64,000 nt of DNA from Termitomyces sp. T153 (Eukaryota > Basidiomycota > Agaricomycetes > Agaricales > Lyophyllaceae). Location: positions 434,001 to 498,000 of the forward strand of contig JACKQL020000011.1 of assembly GCA_018296165.2 (NCBI GenBank). Reading direction: 5' to 3'. How positions within the stretch are numbered: position 1 is the stretch's first letter; every line of letters begins with the position of its first letter. The notes under the pieces were generated by a model that was not told the origin of the DNA, did no database searches, and saw nothing but the letters and a program-made list of their open reading frames with translations. The position numbers and the translations under genes were made by a program. Of the stretch, positions 46,856-58,116 are shown one piece after another.

Positions 46856-48029
46856 TCAGGACTTCGAAACGCTGTGATAGGTCGGCAGCAGACCCTCATC
46901 AGGAAGAATGGGAAGACGGATTGTGCCTGTTCGAGTTGCCGACGACGAGCGAGAATGCCGATGGGAATGACTATGTGCATGACTATGGCGACGGTGCCCA
47001 TGCGGACGCGAGTTCTGTTGTTGCTCTGGTTGCTCACATGTATGTGCGTGTGATTCTGACCTTACACGAGAATGAAAGTCGACGTCGGCAGAGAGCGGGG
47101 CGCCGCAGGACACCCAAGCCGCAGTTGCTGTGTCCCGGATGTGCTTGGGAATTGAATCGATCGGTACAGGAGCATAAACGAGCTCTACGCCGTCATCAAG
47201 CTGTGCCTCTTCATCGGATGGTGGGAGAAGGTATATCCGTCGTGCAGTGTGTGAATCTTGAAAGCGGGAACGAGAAAGAGGACGCGAAGAGAGCTGCGCC
47301 TGTCTTACTAGTTGATAGTACAGGTTGTTGACTGCCAGCAAGCAGTGAAGCTGCGGAGTAATTAAATTTAGAAAAAGACAATAGGAGCTGTGGCGACGCA
47401 CCCGAATGACAAGAAGAATGAACATGAGAATGATGAAAGCCAGACCTGCACGTTCAAGCCAGCGTTCACAATTCTCTAGGTTCAGACCCATATCCATCAG
47501 GTTCCGGAGTACCTCTGGATGATGTGAGAGCTCCTCGCAGGCAGCTGCGCGGGCAGAGGCATGGAAGACAGCATAGGTTGCTATGGCGGTCACAGACGTC
47601 CAGAAAGAGAAGTTCGCGATAGAGTAATCACGATAGAAGCGGACGAGAGAAGGATTTCTCTGTAATTGTGGTTGCGAATAAGATTAGGAGAAGCAAGGAC
47701 AGTGAGCTCACCTTGAGTATACCAATGAATCCGACGAAGCTGACGGTTGCTGCCAACGTGAGATGGACACAGCAGATTCCCCAGATGACCTTGACGACAT
47801 CGAACTGCCAAGTATCGCTTGATGCTTCCCATTCGCTTTCCGGCTCCCACTTGATGGTCCACGACGCGGTGATGACCTGCACAGCGAGTGCAAGGTTGAG
47901 GAGAGCACCGAAGGCAGTGACCGCGATGGATGCAGACCTGATGTATCTGTGCATGAGTGGGAGGGATGGAGAGATGTAGTGGGGAAAAGCCAGCCTGGAA
48001 GGATAAAATGTACTGGTGAACACCATCAT
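46856..48029 (-). CDS. Four-TM membrane protein with His-rich tail
   Basis: Exons (low..high) 46856..47350, 47402..47659 and 47712..48029 give 356 codons. Four hydrophobic segments are visible: ASIAVTAFGALLNLALAVQV, VIWGICCVHLTLAATVSFVG, FSFWTSVTAIATYAVFH and AGLAFIILMFILLVI. Between TM3 and TM4 a Cys/Glu-rich loop (ACEELSHHPEVLRNL..LENCERW) is seen, reminiscent of tetraspan extracellular loops. The C-terminal ~160 residues are soluble with a histidine repeat (HGHRRHSHAHSHSHRHS). The ATG pair at 48029/48026 is chosen; a longer N-terminus from an upstream exon cannot be excluded. No family recognised; basidiomycete-specific membrane protein is the working label. Confidence 0.7.
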
Positions 48030-48180
48030 AAACGCTGACTCAATGAGGAGGACGGAAATGTTTATCGCGGGCAAACAAAACTATTTCCCGATTTGGCAGA
48101 GTTTCTATTTTTGTAACATGATTACCGCACATTGCCGTTCAAATTCCTCAAAATATATCCTGTCTGTCTTATTTCCGTGC

Positions 48181-49076
48181 TCAACCGGAGTCAGAGTAAT
48201 CGGTTTTGTAAGAATCAGTTGACGCCACATCAGAACTCCCTTCATCTCCGCTGCTGCCGAGATCGGCTTCGGACTCAGACCCTGGTCCAGTGTACCCACT
48301 CTCCTCGTAATAATCGTCTTCGGGGTCAAAATCGTACTCGCTACCATATTCGTCGTGGTCGTCGTACTCGGAGACGCCGAGCCATCGTTCCAGGTGATGG
48401 CCAAACATGTTTTGAAAACCCCCCGCCGATCCGTCACGGTCTCCTTGATCATGATAGCAGTATGAACCCTCATTCCGCCTTGCACGAGGATCATCAACGA
48501 CGGACGAATTTCTCCGACGATCATTCGGCTCTCTCCAGGAAGATCTATTATATTCCCCCCAGCCTCTCGTGGAAACATCCTCGTCGTAATCTGACCCTGC
48601 CAGTGAGTCTGAGTGACTGGAGTACAAATGTCGTTCGACCCAGCCACGAGTCCGACCCCCGCGTCGATAGATGGCTCCACTTAATAATCCATTATCCGAG
48701 GTGGTCCTTGTGTGGGTGTGGGACCTCTGATTCCATCTGACACTCTCGTACCTCGAGTTCCCCTGATGTACGGCAGACTCCCCGCTTCGGGTCGAGGTGA
48801 TGGAACTCGTTGTACTTAGTGTACTCTCCGTTCTTGTCATGAACCACGTATACCCACGGGCGTTCCCGTATGATCTGTCATTTCTGTCGCTTTGTACACC
48901 TTGCTCACGAAATGTACGCTCGAGCGTTCGTCGGTCGTCAGCCCACGATTCTCTTGTCTCGAATCCATAGGCTAACATATCTCGCCCAGAAAGTCTATAG
49001 CTGTTTGCCAGTAAGTATCAGCATCATCTGAAGAGCTTCCCGAAGCTTGTGTGTATACATACCTGCCTGAGGCCAT
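48181..49076 (-). CDS. Acidic, Ser/Arg/Tyr-rich protein of unknown function
   Basis: Two exons (48181..49000 and a 14-nt first exon 49063..49076) give 277 codons starting MASGSYRLSGRDMLAYGFET. The first two thirds are rich in Arg, Ser, Thr and Tyr. The last third is strongly acidic (DDHDEYGSEYDFDPEDDYYEE) and ends in a Ser/Asp tail. No domain is recognisable and it is likely disordered. It lies in tandem with the four-TM gene (150 bp downstream) and the Btz gene, all minus strand. The coding nature rests on the long open frame and the clean first intron. Confidence 0.65.
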
Positions 49077-49796
49077 GGTCTGGATATCTGGACAAGATGA
49101 TGCTCAAAAGACAAGGCTACAGGCTGACCCATCGTGTTGGAAGAGCCACGCTTGTAGCTCCACCTCATCACACTTTATCGATCACTTTGATCAGTCTCAA
49201 CGTGTATACATACCCTTTCACCTTCTCGAACGTCATAAATACAGAATTCAACACAGGTACATTATTACTGTACAGTGCAACATGGAGAAAAAAGCATAAA
49301 AACTGAAGAAGCAAACAAACTGCAATGAGCTTCGTGGAAATTGTCATAAGAGTGTTGTGGCGTCAACGAGACAAAAAACCAATATGTATGTACGATGCGT
49401 TAAGAGACCAAGAAAGACGTAACCAGAATGAAGTACGTATGTGAGTTTATGAAAGAGGATTGAGAGCGAAGCAGAACGATACCAGCGACTCAAGTCTTCA
49501 GGGAGCGTATGTATGTATAGGAAAATGAAGTTCGTGGCACGGGATGGACATCATGACAAGCGAGGATGAGTACACAAATTGTTAACTGTACGTAATGCAA
49601 AGGACAGAAAAAATCAAGTGGTGTCGTGCAGATGAGAATTTGGTTTAGTGAGGATGTTTCAAGACAGCGCTAGCGAGGTAATACGTACGAGAAAAAAAAA
49701 AAAGAAAAGTAGAGAACAAACTAAGGTAACAAAATGATGATTGAGTATAATGATGTGGCAATTAACACGCACGCAAAAGTGTGCGTGGATGTGTGA
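49077..49796. other. Intergenic, no gene seen
   Basis: 720 bp between two minus-strand genes: 3' UTR of the Btz gene and promoter of the acidic-protein gene. It contains a 13-nt A run near 49691. No supported coding sequence. Confidence 0.4.
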
Positions 49797-52229
49797 TTAA
49801 TAGTAGACTGTGCCATCGTACGACTGAACATGCTGCATATCCATATATGGGTTGTACGCGTACCCGTACGCTTCGGGGTAATAATACTGCTGCTGGGGAT
49901 ACGGCGCGTAGCCCATCATCGCCGGGTCGTGCTGGATCCCATCGATCATGCCCTCCACGCCCTCCACCGGTGCATACGAAGGCAACGAGGCATTCTCGGG
50001 TGAGTTAAGCGTAGGGTAGTACCCATTAGCGGAGCTGTCGGACAACGTGCGCGAGGGCTCGAAGGAGGCGGCGCTCGTGCGCAATCCGGACGACATGTGT
50101 GCTGGGGTTTTGGCCTGCGGCTTCATCATCGCGCTCGCGTCGGGTGCGCGGATTTCGATGCGGGATGTTTGGCGCGGGAAGGAGAAAATGGGCGTTCCGG
50201 TGGAAGGATCGATGAACCCGTTCATCGGTGGTGTGTTCGAGGCAGAGTGGGCAATGAAGTCGGGTGAAACGGCGGAGATAGGGTGGGCATGAGTGGGGGT
50301 GGGCATGTGAGTAGGGATGAAGGCAGGCGGGAGGTGAGAGTGCATAACGGGGCGAGGGTTGTACATGGGAGGCGGGGCTGCTTGAAGATAAACAGGACGG
50401 CCAGTTGCGAGCTCATATGGCACGCCATGTTGATTCATAGCAATGCCTGGTGGTAGAGCAGTAGGATAGCCGTATGAAGGGTAGGACGGCGAGGGTTGAG
50501 GTAATGGGGGAGAATACATTGTCGGCAAAGTGGGGACTGGTTCCTCTCCATGTGTAGCCAAAGCTTCTTCCGCATGTGATTCTGTCAGAGGGTTTCTCAT
50601 AACAGCCTCCTCTGTCTTGGCTGCCCGGGCAGGGTCAGATGGCTCAAGCTCGACAGATAGTTGTTCGAGTTGCAGCCTGACAGAAGCTTCCGGCTCGGAA
50701 CGCAACGGAGTGGTGATCAAAAGGTCGGGAGGTGAGCGGTGAGTGGTGGGCTGTACCGGGGACGGTGGCGCTGGGGCAACGATTTCAACTGGTGGCACTG
50801 GTTGTGTAGCAGGCACAAGGTCCTCAACTTTCGGAGCCAAGGAAGATGTCACTGTTGTGACTTCCTCAGTTGTCTTGGACACATTTGTTTCCTTTGAAGT
50901 ATCGGGTAAATTGACAGTATACACCTTGACCTCCTTGTCAGCGCCATGTGTGAGTGGCTTGATAAAGGATCGTGGTCTGAATGGGATCCTGACAACCTTG
51001 ACCTCTTTATTGCCAGGTAATTTGACAATGATTCCTGGACCTTGGCCCGGTGTTGGACGTAGAGCGGGATCCAAGTAGAGGTACCCTTCGTGTTGTTTAG
51101 TCCACATCTTATCTGGCTTCTGAACAAACCAAATCCGGGTAGAATCCGCGGAAAGTCGTCCCGAAGCATTGACGTAACCTCCGCGACCGAATCCTCTGCG
51201 TCCTCCACGACCGGGAACGAACCCTCGACCATGGAAAGTTGCCGACTCTGGAGGACGTTGCGTCTGTGCTTGTGCTGCCTTTCGTAGTTCCTCCCGCTTC
51301 TTCATCTCCTCGAAACCATCATGCCCCCATGTCCGCTCAATGGGCGGCAAATCACCCTCATTCCCATCGCCTTCATGTCCCTCGCCAACAAACCCCCCAG
51401 GGAAACCACCACGACCACGACCACGGAAACCATTCCCACGACCACGGCCACCCCTACGATCCCTCCACCAGCCACTGAGGCTCCGTAAATCCTTATCCAA
51501 GAGGCGGTCATCGTGACTCCAAAAGCCGCCGACAGTGGGGACATAAGAGGGGTCACTTTCAAGCCGCTGCTGATAAGCCTGCCGAGCTGTCTGGCCAGGA
51601 AGACGTTTTGGGTGGTCGGATGAACGAGAGCGTGAGGAAGAAGCAACATGCTGCAATTCCTCTGCCTCATTTGGAACATGGTCATCGTTTACTTGAGGGG
51701 TCAGAGCAGGAGCCTCTGGCGCAGAACGAGCAGCTTTCACTGGCTTCTTCGCTTTCTTAGGTCGAGAACGAACGGGTACATGTTGGCCATCAAAATCCGC
51801 AAATTCGATGACAGGTAGATCCCCTGCTTCATTGGCCTTTTCATCGTCAGCAACCATCTCGGACCAAGTCGTGTTGGGAGCAAAGAACGATTCTGCCTGC
51901 TCAGCAGGCTTGTCATGCGCACCGCGGTCTCCAGGGCTCTGGCTGATGTTGGGGGTGAGTACACGAGTGTGGCCATTGGTAACTACCTCCTCAGATACGG
52001 GTTCTGTGTCAGAGTCAGAGTCAGAAGAGAGTGAGGAGAGGTCTTCTTCCGAGTCAGAGTCGTCGGTAGCGGCCTCGCGCTCTATCTCGTCGTCGCTGGT
52101 TATATCGCCCGGCGCTCTGCCTCTCCGCCTGACAATCCTCTTCTTTTTTGTGACCTGAGCGGACGGTTTGGACGCAGAGACTTTAGTTGTTGTGCGAGCA
52201 GGCGAAGATGAGGACACAGGAGCAGGCAT
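49797..52229 (-). CDS. Btz/CASC3 (MLN51) domain protein, exon-junction-complex component
   Basis: A single uninterrupted frame of 810 codons. The N-terminus is basic (KKKRIVRRRGRAP), then acidic Ser/Asp (EEDLSSLSSDSDSD). Residues ~230-345 hold the Btz-type block: SDPSYVPTVGGFWSHDDRLL, SLSGWWRDRRGGRG, RGG repeats, and RTWGHDGFEEMKKREELRK. In CASC3/Barentsz this region wraps eIF4A3 and stabilises the exon junction complex on spliced mRNA. The rest is Pro/Gln/Tyr-rich and disordered, ending in a PYPQQQYYYPEAYGYAYNPY-type tail. Intron-rich basidiomycetes keep EJC genes, which fits. Start MPAPVSSSS at 52229. Confidence 0.85.
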   Translation of the reverse strand: MPAPVSSSSPARTTTKVSASKPSAQVTKKKRIVRRRGRAPGDITSDDEIEREAATDDSDSEEDLSSLSSDSDSDTEPVSEEVVTNGHTRVLTPNISQSPGDRGAHDKPAEQAESFFAPNTTWSEMVADDEKANEAGDLPVIEFADFDGQHVPVRSRPKKAKKPVKAARSAPEAPALTPQVNDDHVPNEAEELQHVASSSRSRSSDHPKRLPGQTARQAYQQRLESDPSYVPTVGGFWSHDDRLLDKDLRSLSGWWRDRRGGRGRGNGFRGRGRGGFPGGFVGEGHEGDGNEGDLPPIERTWGHDGFEEMKKREELRKAAQAQTQRPPESATFHGRGFVPGRGGRRGFGRGGYVNASGRLSADSTRIWFVQKPDKMWTKQHEGYLYLDPALRPTPGQGPGIIVKLPGNKEVKVVRIPFRPRSFIKPLTHGADKEVKVYTVNLPDTSKETNVSKTTEEVTTVTSSLAPKVEDLVPATQPVPPVEIVAPAPPSPVQPTTHRSPPDLLITTPLRSEPEASVRLQLEQLSVELEPSDPARAAKTEEAVMRNPLTESHAEEALATHGEEPVPTLPTMYSPPLPQPSPSYPSYGYPTALPPGIAMNQHGVPYELATGRPVYLQAAPPPMYNPRPVMHSHLPPAFIPTHMPTPTHAHPISAVSPDFIAHSASNTPPMNGFIDPSTGTPIFSFPRQTSRIEIRAPDASAMMKPQAKTPAHMSSGLRTSAASFEPSRTLSDSSANGYYPTLNSPENASLPSYAPVEGVEGMIDGIQHDPAMMGYAPYPQQQYYYPEAYGYAYNPYMDMQHVQSYDGTVYY

Positions 52230-52497
52230 ATCCGTAACTGGTGAAAGGAGATGAATCAGGATGGGAGCGGGGAGGTGGCAAATGAAAGCAGACCTTACTT
52301 GAAGAATGTCGAAAGACCAGTTAGAATACTAGAAGAACTGTGGAAAAAGAGGGCTGAGGTGGTTGTGGGAGGAGAAAGGGGGAAAGACTGGATTTGTACT
52401 GACAAGTCGTTTGCAGCACGGCACCGAACCTCTTTTGCTCACACTCGTTTGTTGCCTTTTTCAAACTCCGCCTTTTGTTTCTCCGCCCCATTCAACA
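52230..52497. promoter_or_regulatory. Divergent promoter region, Btz gene / epoxide hydrolase
   Basis: 268 bp between two divergent start codons. C/T-rich stretches precede the ATG at 52498. No motif stands out. Confidence 0.35.
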
Positions 52498-53872
52498 ATG
52501 GATCCCTCCAATCCAACAACCTTCGACCACAGGACCGAGAGCCTGACCACGGGTCGTACATACCACTTTGTAAACACACAGCCACTCTTCTGAATAGATT
52601 CCTGAATTAAGTATGTACTAGGTGGACCAGGTCCCAAAGGACTTTGATCCCAAACGAACCACTACTCTCTTGTGTTTACATGGCTTTCCTGATCTCTGGT
52701 ATCCCTGGCTCTGTCTCGGTCAGTAACGTGTGATTTCACAGCGTACAGGTATGGCTGGCGATACCAAATCGGACCTTGGGTTCGCAGCGGATACCGTGTG
52801 GTAGTACCCGATATGCTAGGCTATGGTGGTACAGACAAGCCTCAGGATCCATCAGACTATTCGACGCAAAGGCTATGTGCCGATCTTGCTGCACTTCTCG
52901 ATCTCTTGAGTGTACAGCGAGCCGTCAGTTCTCGTTGATCTGCTGCTGGGTACTTGATTACGACTTGTCTAGGTCGTCATTGGTCACGACTGGGGCGCAT
53001 TCACAGCAGCCCGTTTCGCCTTGTGGCACCCAGAGAGACTTCTATCACTAATTCTGTAGGTAACCGTAGCTAATTCACGATATTATAACTCAAATCTTAC
53101 TCTGTCAGACTGAGTGTGCCGTATACACCGCCTTCACGGACGTACATGTCCATTGAAGACGTTGTTCAACGGGTTCCGAATCTTGCTTATCAGGCATATT
53201 TCGCAAACCCTGCATCCACAGCCCCAATTGAGAACGATGTGTGCATCTATCAATCAGTTGTCAGTCGTGTGTGAATTCAACGGGGACATAGCTCCACAAC
53301 TTCCTATCTATCGTATTCAGGACTCAGGAAGACCAAGAGAAACCTGCTGCGAGCCGCGGTTTTCTATTAAAGTGGTTCCGAGACACCGCCAATACTCAGG
53401 AAGAACCATCCGTACTGAATGACAAGGTTTATGGGGTCTCGTCCCACGGTAAATTCTTGTCTGATATAGGAATCTCAGGAATTCCAAATATACCTCGACG
53501 TCCTTAGTAAAGGCGGTATGAACGGCCCTCTTAATTACTATCGAACTTCCAAACATCGCCATGAGGAGGAAGAACGTAAGTCGGCCTCACTATATCTTTA
53601 CATCACGATCCTTCATAATCACTCCATGCGCACCAGGAGCCAGACTTCCAGCCAACCTCTCACCGAGTCTTCCTGTTCTTTTCATGTGGGGAACGGCAGA
53701 CTCAACCGCAGTCCCAACTGTCATCGAGAAGTCGAGAAAGTTCATCACACGACTTCAGGATGTTGCGTTCGAAGGACGAGGCCATTGGCTCATGGTGGAG
53801 GCTAAGGACGAGATTACTGAGAAAGTGCTTAGCTGGCTTCGGGATCTGACCCGTCAGCCGGCAAAGTTGTGA
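52498..53872 (+). CDS. Epoxide hydrolase (alpha/beta hydrolase)
   Basis: Exons 52498..52569, 52622..52698, 52749..52923, 52973..53055, 53109..53238, 53328..53426, 53479..53575 and 53637..53872 give 322 codons. Motifs of the soluble epoxide hydrolase family appear in order: oxyanion LCLHGFPDLWYGWRYQI, nucleophile VIGHDWGA (Asp), lid Tyr in NGPLNYYRT, acid in MWGTADS, and catalytic His in GRGHWLM. Such enzymes hydrolyse epoxides to diols in detoxification or fatty-acid metabolism. Length is normal (~320). The 89-nt intron before 53328 is longer than its neighbours and its acceptor was chosen by frame (second of two nearby AGs). Confidence 0.9.
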
Positions 53873-54117
53873 TTCAAGGTAAATGCAAACCATATACATT
53901 GATATACAGAATGGAAGTACGAGCGCTGTCTGGGAGAGAGAGACTTGATCTGGAAGTATCAGGATACGGGCAAGAAACTCCAAAATGTCGTAGCTATGTA
54001 CCAGAAGGATTGATTACATCGTGTTACTTTTTTGAATGTGCCATAATTTTGACATCTGACTGAACACTTCGAGGTACATTAGTAGGGCAATAAGTAATCT
54101 ATCATACAACAGCCAAA

Positions 54118-55252
54118 TCACGATATCTCCTCCATATCCTCATCCTCATCCTCATCTTCATCTTCATCCACCTCTATCTTCATATCCCCACTCGGGCCAG
54201 CCTGAGGTACATTCTCAGCCTTGATTCCCGGCTCCTTATAGTTGTCCTTGAGCTCCCACAGCCCGTTGTACTCGCCACTCCGATGCAGGAATGCAACCTC
54301 GGAAAGTACTTCCTTAAGGTACACCTCGGGTTGTTGGGTCTTTTCGCGCAGGGGCTTGATACCCCAACGAGGCGGGTCACGGAACAAAGTAAATATCTGA
54401 TCGAGGAGCTGGTTGCGAGGCATGCGGGCCATACGCTCGAATGTGCCTTTGGCGTATTTCGGTTTTGTTTTCTACACAAAATTTAGTTTAGTTGAGCAGG
54501 GAATGATAGAAACGCACAATGAGGTCGCCGAATGCTTTCCCAGCGCCAACGCCGACACCGCTGCTGAGACGGTTGATACCGCCACGTCCGCCAGCCACGC
54601 CTGCGTCATCGATCATACGTATCTGTCGGACACGAGTGTTTGATTGTAAATGACGAGCACGCATCTGCTGCCGATATCGTTCTGTGAATCTGGGCCGCAG
54701 ATTGCATTCGTGCCTGACACGGCCAGTGAGAATGGTGGTGCGTGCGCGGGAATTGGTGGTGGCGGCAGCTGCAGAAGTAGATACGGAGAGTGAGGGGTCT
54801 TTCGGTCGTTCTGCGACGACGAGCTGGTTGTCGACGCTGTCATGAACCATTTCGAGCTCGTAGCAGTCGGGCTCTGGGCCATCGGATGCGGGTGCGATGG
54901 GTGCAGAGAATGCGGGGCGGTCAGCGAGTTCAGAGGGGTCGGCGGTGGGAGAAGGAGGGAGGAAGAGGACGATGCGAGGCTTTCCGGCGGAGGCAGGGTC
55001 GTGGTTGTATATTCGAATAGAGGCGAGATGGACGCCCTCTGCATCAATCGCTGCCCATCGTGCAAGCAGGAATTTCGGCACCTGGTCCAGTCGTCGATAC
55101 ACTTCATAGCTATTTCAGTTTCAACGCACTTTCACTAGCCACACTCGTCCGTTGCCCTGCTCCAGCATCAGCTCCTCGTCGGGGTCAGGCTGTGCGTCGT
55201 CGTCGTCGCGCACCTCGGCGTCGAACGGCTTTCTATCGTCGTCGGCGTCCAT
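54118..55252 (-). CDS. TFG2: Transcription initiation factor IIF subunit beta
   Basis: Exons (low..high) 54118..54471, 54518..55081 and 55130..55252 give 346 codons. After an acidic start (MDADDDRKPFDAEV), the TFIIF-beta dimerisation domain begins with GRVWLVKVPKFLLARW, and SIRIYNHDP is visible further on. The linker holds a Gly-rich loop. The C-terminus is the winged helix that binds DNA: LDQIFTLFRDPPRWGIKPLR, then EVLSEVAFLHRSGEYNGLWEL. It ends in an acidic EDEDEDEDE run. TFIIF helps recruit RNA polymerase II to promoters. All three exons are multiples of three. Confidence 0.93.
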
Positions 55253-55272
55253 GGGCAAGGGGACAATATATC

Positions 55273-55315
55273 ACGTGATCTCCTCACTCGCATCTCAACA
55301 GTGAGGAGATCACGT
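55273..55315. promoter_or_regulatory. Perfect 16-bp inverted repeat just upstream of TFIIF-beta ATG
   Basis: ACGTGATCTCCTCACT (55273-55288) and AGTGAGGAGATCACGT (55300-55315) are exact reverse complements separated by 11 nt. The arm lies 20 bp upstream of the ATG at 55252 and includes a CACGTG E-box (55272-55277). It could be a protein-binding palindrome or a 5'-UTR hairpin that limits translation. Confidence 0.7.
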
Positions 55316-56183
55316 TTATCTCGTCCATCGAAATGAATTCTCATTCGGTCAACAAATCCACCAAGGCCCCCCAGTCATCCGCAAGTAATCAGTGTAACAG
55401 TTCATCAAAGACAACGGTTGACAAATAAGCAATCCCTTCCTTAGGATGGGGATGCTTGCCGGCAAACGTGGAGTTCTCATTGACTTTGATTACTCTTCCT
55501 TCATTGACCCTAGTATTATACATCCTTTTTCAGCAGAATCAATGAATACATTGCCTCCTCCGATGACCTACCTCTTCTTCAACTCAGCCTCAGGACAAGC
55601 GATTCAAATATAGTGGTCACAGTGGTCAAACAGTGAGTAGTCTATTTGGATCCCTCTTATTCATTGTGTTTTTCTGATTGAGATTCCAAGGGAACCATGT
55701 CCTACATAGCCATTCCTTTGCTGTTGAGTTCGACTGAGCATTCTTCAGCTCCAATTTCGACAACTCCATCCTTATCTACATGCTATGTGGTCGGCCTTGT
55801 ATCCTCGATCAGTCAATGTCCCAAATTATGGTCCTGTGAACTTGGATAATCCCCCAAAGAATTCGACTCCTCAATCTAACCTCTTTACACAACCACAGGA
55901 GTGCTGCTATCAGTCCATCAAAATTATGCCCAAAGCCATCGGACACATTTACTTTTAGTCGACTTCAAAGAAACCCAGAATCCACGTATCAACTTCAACT
56001 CATCATTCTATTGTTCTCGTCCTCGCATTTTTCATCAGACTCTCCATGCGCATGTCCTATATTCTTCTGTATTACTATTACTGGTACCATATGTCGAATT
56101 AAGCTTGTAACGCATGTACTTAGTTTATAGAGCTGGAAAGACTATTTTAATTCTACCTCCGTGGCTGTGCAACAATTATCATA
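55316..56183. other. Divergent intergenic region, no gene seen
   Basis: About 0.87 kb between the inverted repeat and the TEX1 start. Only short frames, none supported. It should hold the TEX1 promoter and the rest of the TFIIF-beta promoter. Confidence 0.35.
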
Positions 56184-57647
56184 ATGAATACTTCCACGTC
56201 TAAAGAAGAGATAGAAGAGACTACAGTCCCCGAACGTCCTCCGTCTCCTCCTATATACACAACGTTCGCTGCCAGAGGTGTCCATGTACGAAACAACACC
56301 GTTTCCTGGCCGCTCCCAACTCATGTCCCGGTCGAATCATAGCCGCCCACATTTTCTGCATTCAAGCCGCGCGACCACCGTCTCCCCACACCTCAGGCCG
56401 TAAACCATGTCGCCTGGAACTGCGATGGGAAGAAACTAGCTGTAGCAGGGATCGACAAGCATCCTAGGGTGTGGCACCCCGAAAAGAGTGTGAGCAAACG
56501 CGTCGTTCGCTGCAAAAAATGAAAATGTCCCAAGTCTAATTTTTGGTGGTAGATGGAATATAGATCCGCGTCGTTATTCTCTGGAGGACATTCTGATGAC
56601 GTGGACTATGTATCGTGGAACCCAACGCATCCGGATCTGTTCTGTTCGTCGAGCCAAAGGGAGCGCAGGATTGTTTTCTGGGACACACGGCGTACGTTTC
56701 CACTTTTCTTATCATTACAGAAAATTTGTGGCTGATTCCTTGCTTTACATAGAAAGCCGATATGTCCAACAATGCAATACCAAAGCGGTGCCCGCTCAGA
56801 CAAACTATTCTCCCGATGGACGTTCCCTGCTCTACGCCTCCCCGAACCATCATCTATTTTTCCTGGAGCTGGGAAAAGAGGGAGAGGAGGCAAAAGAAAC
56901 ATGGCGTCATTCAGATAAAGATGCAGTATGCATGATTTTGCTTACATTTTCATTGTGCTGACCTTGTTCATATATATAAAGTTGACAGGCTCAACAGCCA
57001 TGTTTAACCATGTAGGAGATGGCATAATTCTCACTCACCACTCGGAACATACCCTTCGAATTCTCGACTATCCAAGTCTCAAGCTACGTGAAAGTCCCGC
57101 TGCACATGTAGGCGGTTGTGTAGCCGTGGCGTTGGATCCGCGGGGAAGGCGAGTTACACGATGTGAAATACATCCGTCCAGCGACCTAACAGACATTCGC
57201 ACAGGTACCTCGCCTCCGGCGGATTCGACTCGATTGTGAACATGTTTGATCTAAACGAGTGGATCTGTGCGCGGACAATAACAGTCTCCGAGTACGTTCT
57301 TCTCCCAGTTTTCATTCAACCCACACAGTTCTGAACAATGAACCAGAAATGCAATCAATGCTCTGAGCTTCTCCTATGATGGTGAATATCTAGCAATCGC
57401 AAACGCCGGTAACTACATCGACATTGTACGTATCCTTTATTATTCCTTTGTATCATCTGAATCCTCTTGTCGATAGTGTGCGACCGAGACGGGTGTGCCA
57501 TTACACCGTGTCCCCGCCCTCGCCCCCTCACCAACGGTCTCCTGGCACCCATCCAAGTACGTCATAGCCTACTGTGGGCAGACCAAATTCCGTGAAGGTG
57601 GCCCTCCGCCAGTTGGAGTGATCAGCATGTTTGGTGTACTGGAATAA
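56184..57647 (+). CDS. TEX1: THO complex subunit TEX1/THOC3 (WD40 protein)
   Basis: Exons 56184..56285, 56343..56489, 56553..56691, 56753..56925, 56982..57148, 57205..57291, 57347..57425 and 57477..57647 give 354 codons. WD40 repeats follow the THOC3 order: NHVAWNCDGKKLAVAGID, GHSDDVDYVSWNPTHPDLF, IVFWDTR, TNYSPDGRSLLYASP, HTLRILDYPSLKLRESPAAH, LASGGFDSIVNMFDL, INALSFSYDGEYLAIANAG, and PTVSWHPSKYVIAYCG. THO couples transcription to mRNA export. The intron after 57148 starts with GC (AG|GCGAGT), a rare but known donor type. The first intron removes an in-frame TAG at 56340. Confidence 0.88.
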
Positions 57648-58116
57648 ATACATGTCTTGAGAACATGCTTCTTTTTCTGAGGAAGGTTGTATAGTACGGA
57701 AAATGCTGTCCTTCCACGATGACAGGTGACAATGCGTTCACGACCGCGGAAGGGTGCGCTACACAAATGAAAAGAAAGAGTAAGCATTGGTACAAGCGTA
57801 GTACATTAAATAGGTATATTAGAGGTCCTCAGAGGGTCCTCAGGGGCAACCAAATGCAGGATAGCTATAACGATTTACGATAGAAAGCGGTAGACAGGCT
57901 AAAAATCCAAGACATGATACCAGAGCGTACAAAAGCAAAGCAAAAACATGAGTCCAGATATTATGAGAGGGTGCAGAAAAGAGTCCTTTTCGGAATGATT
58001 CCATCCGAGTACACAGTAAAACAAAGTGATGGAAGCAAGGGTCATTGGAACAAATTGCTAAAACGGAACTAGAGTCATACGAGTCAATCCAAACGCCAAG
58101 TTGGGACGTCGTCTGA
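57648..58116. other. Intergenic, no gene seen
   Basis: About 0.47 kb after TEX1 with no supported coding sequence; likely 3' UTRs of TEX1 and of a possible minus-strand gene. Confidence 0.3.
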
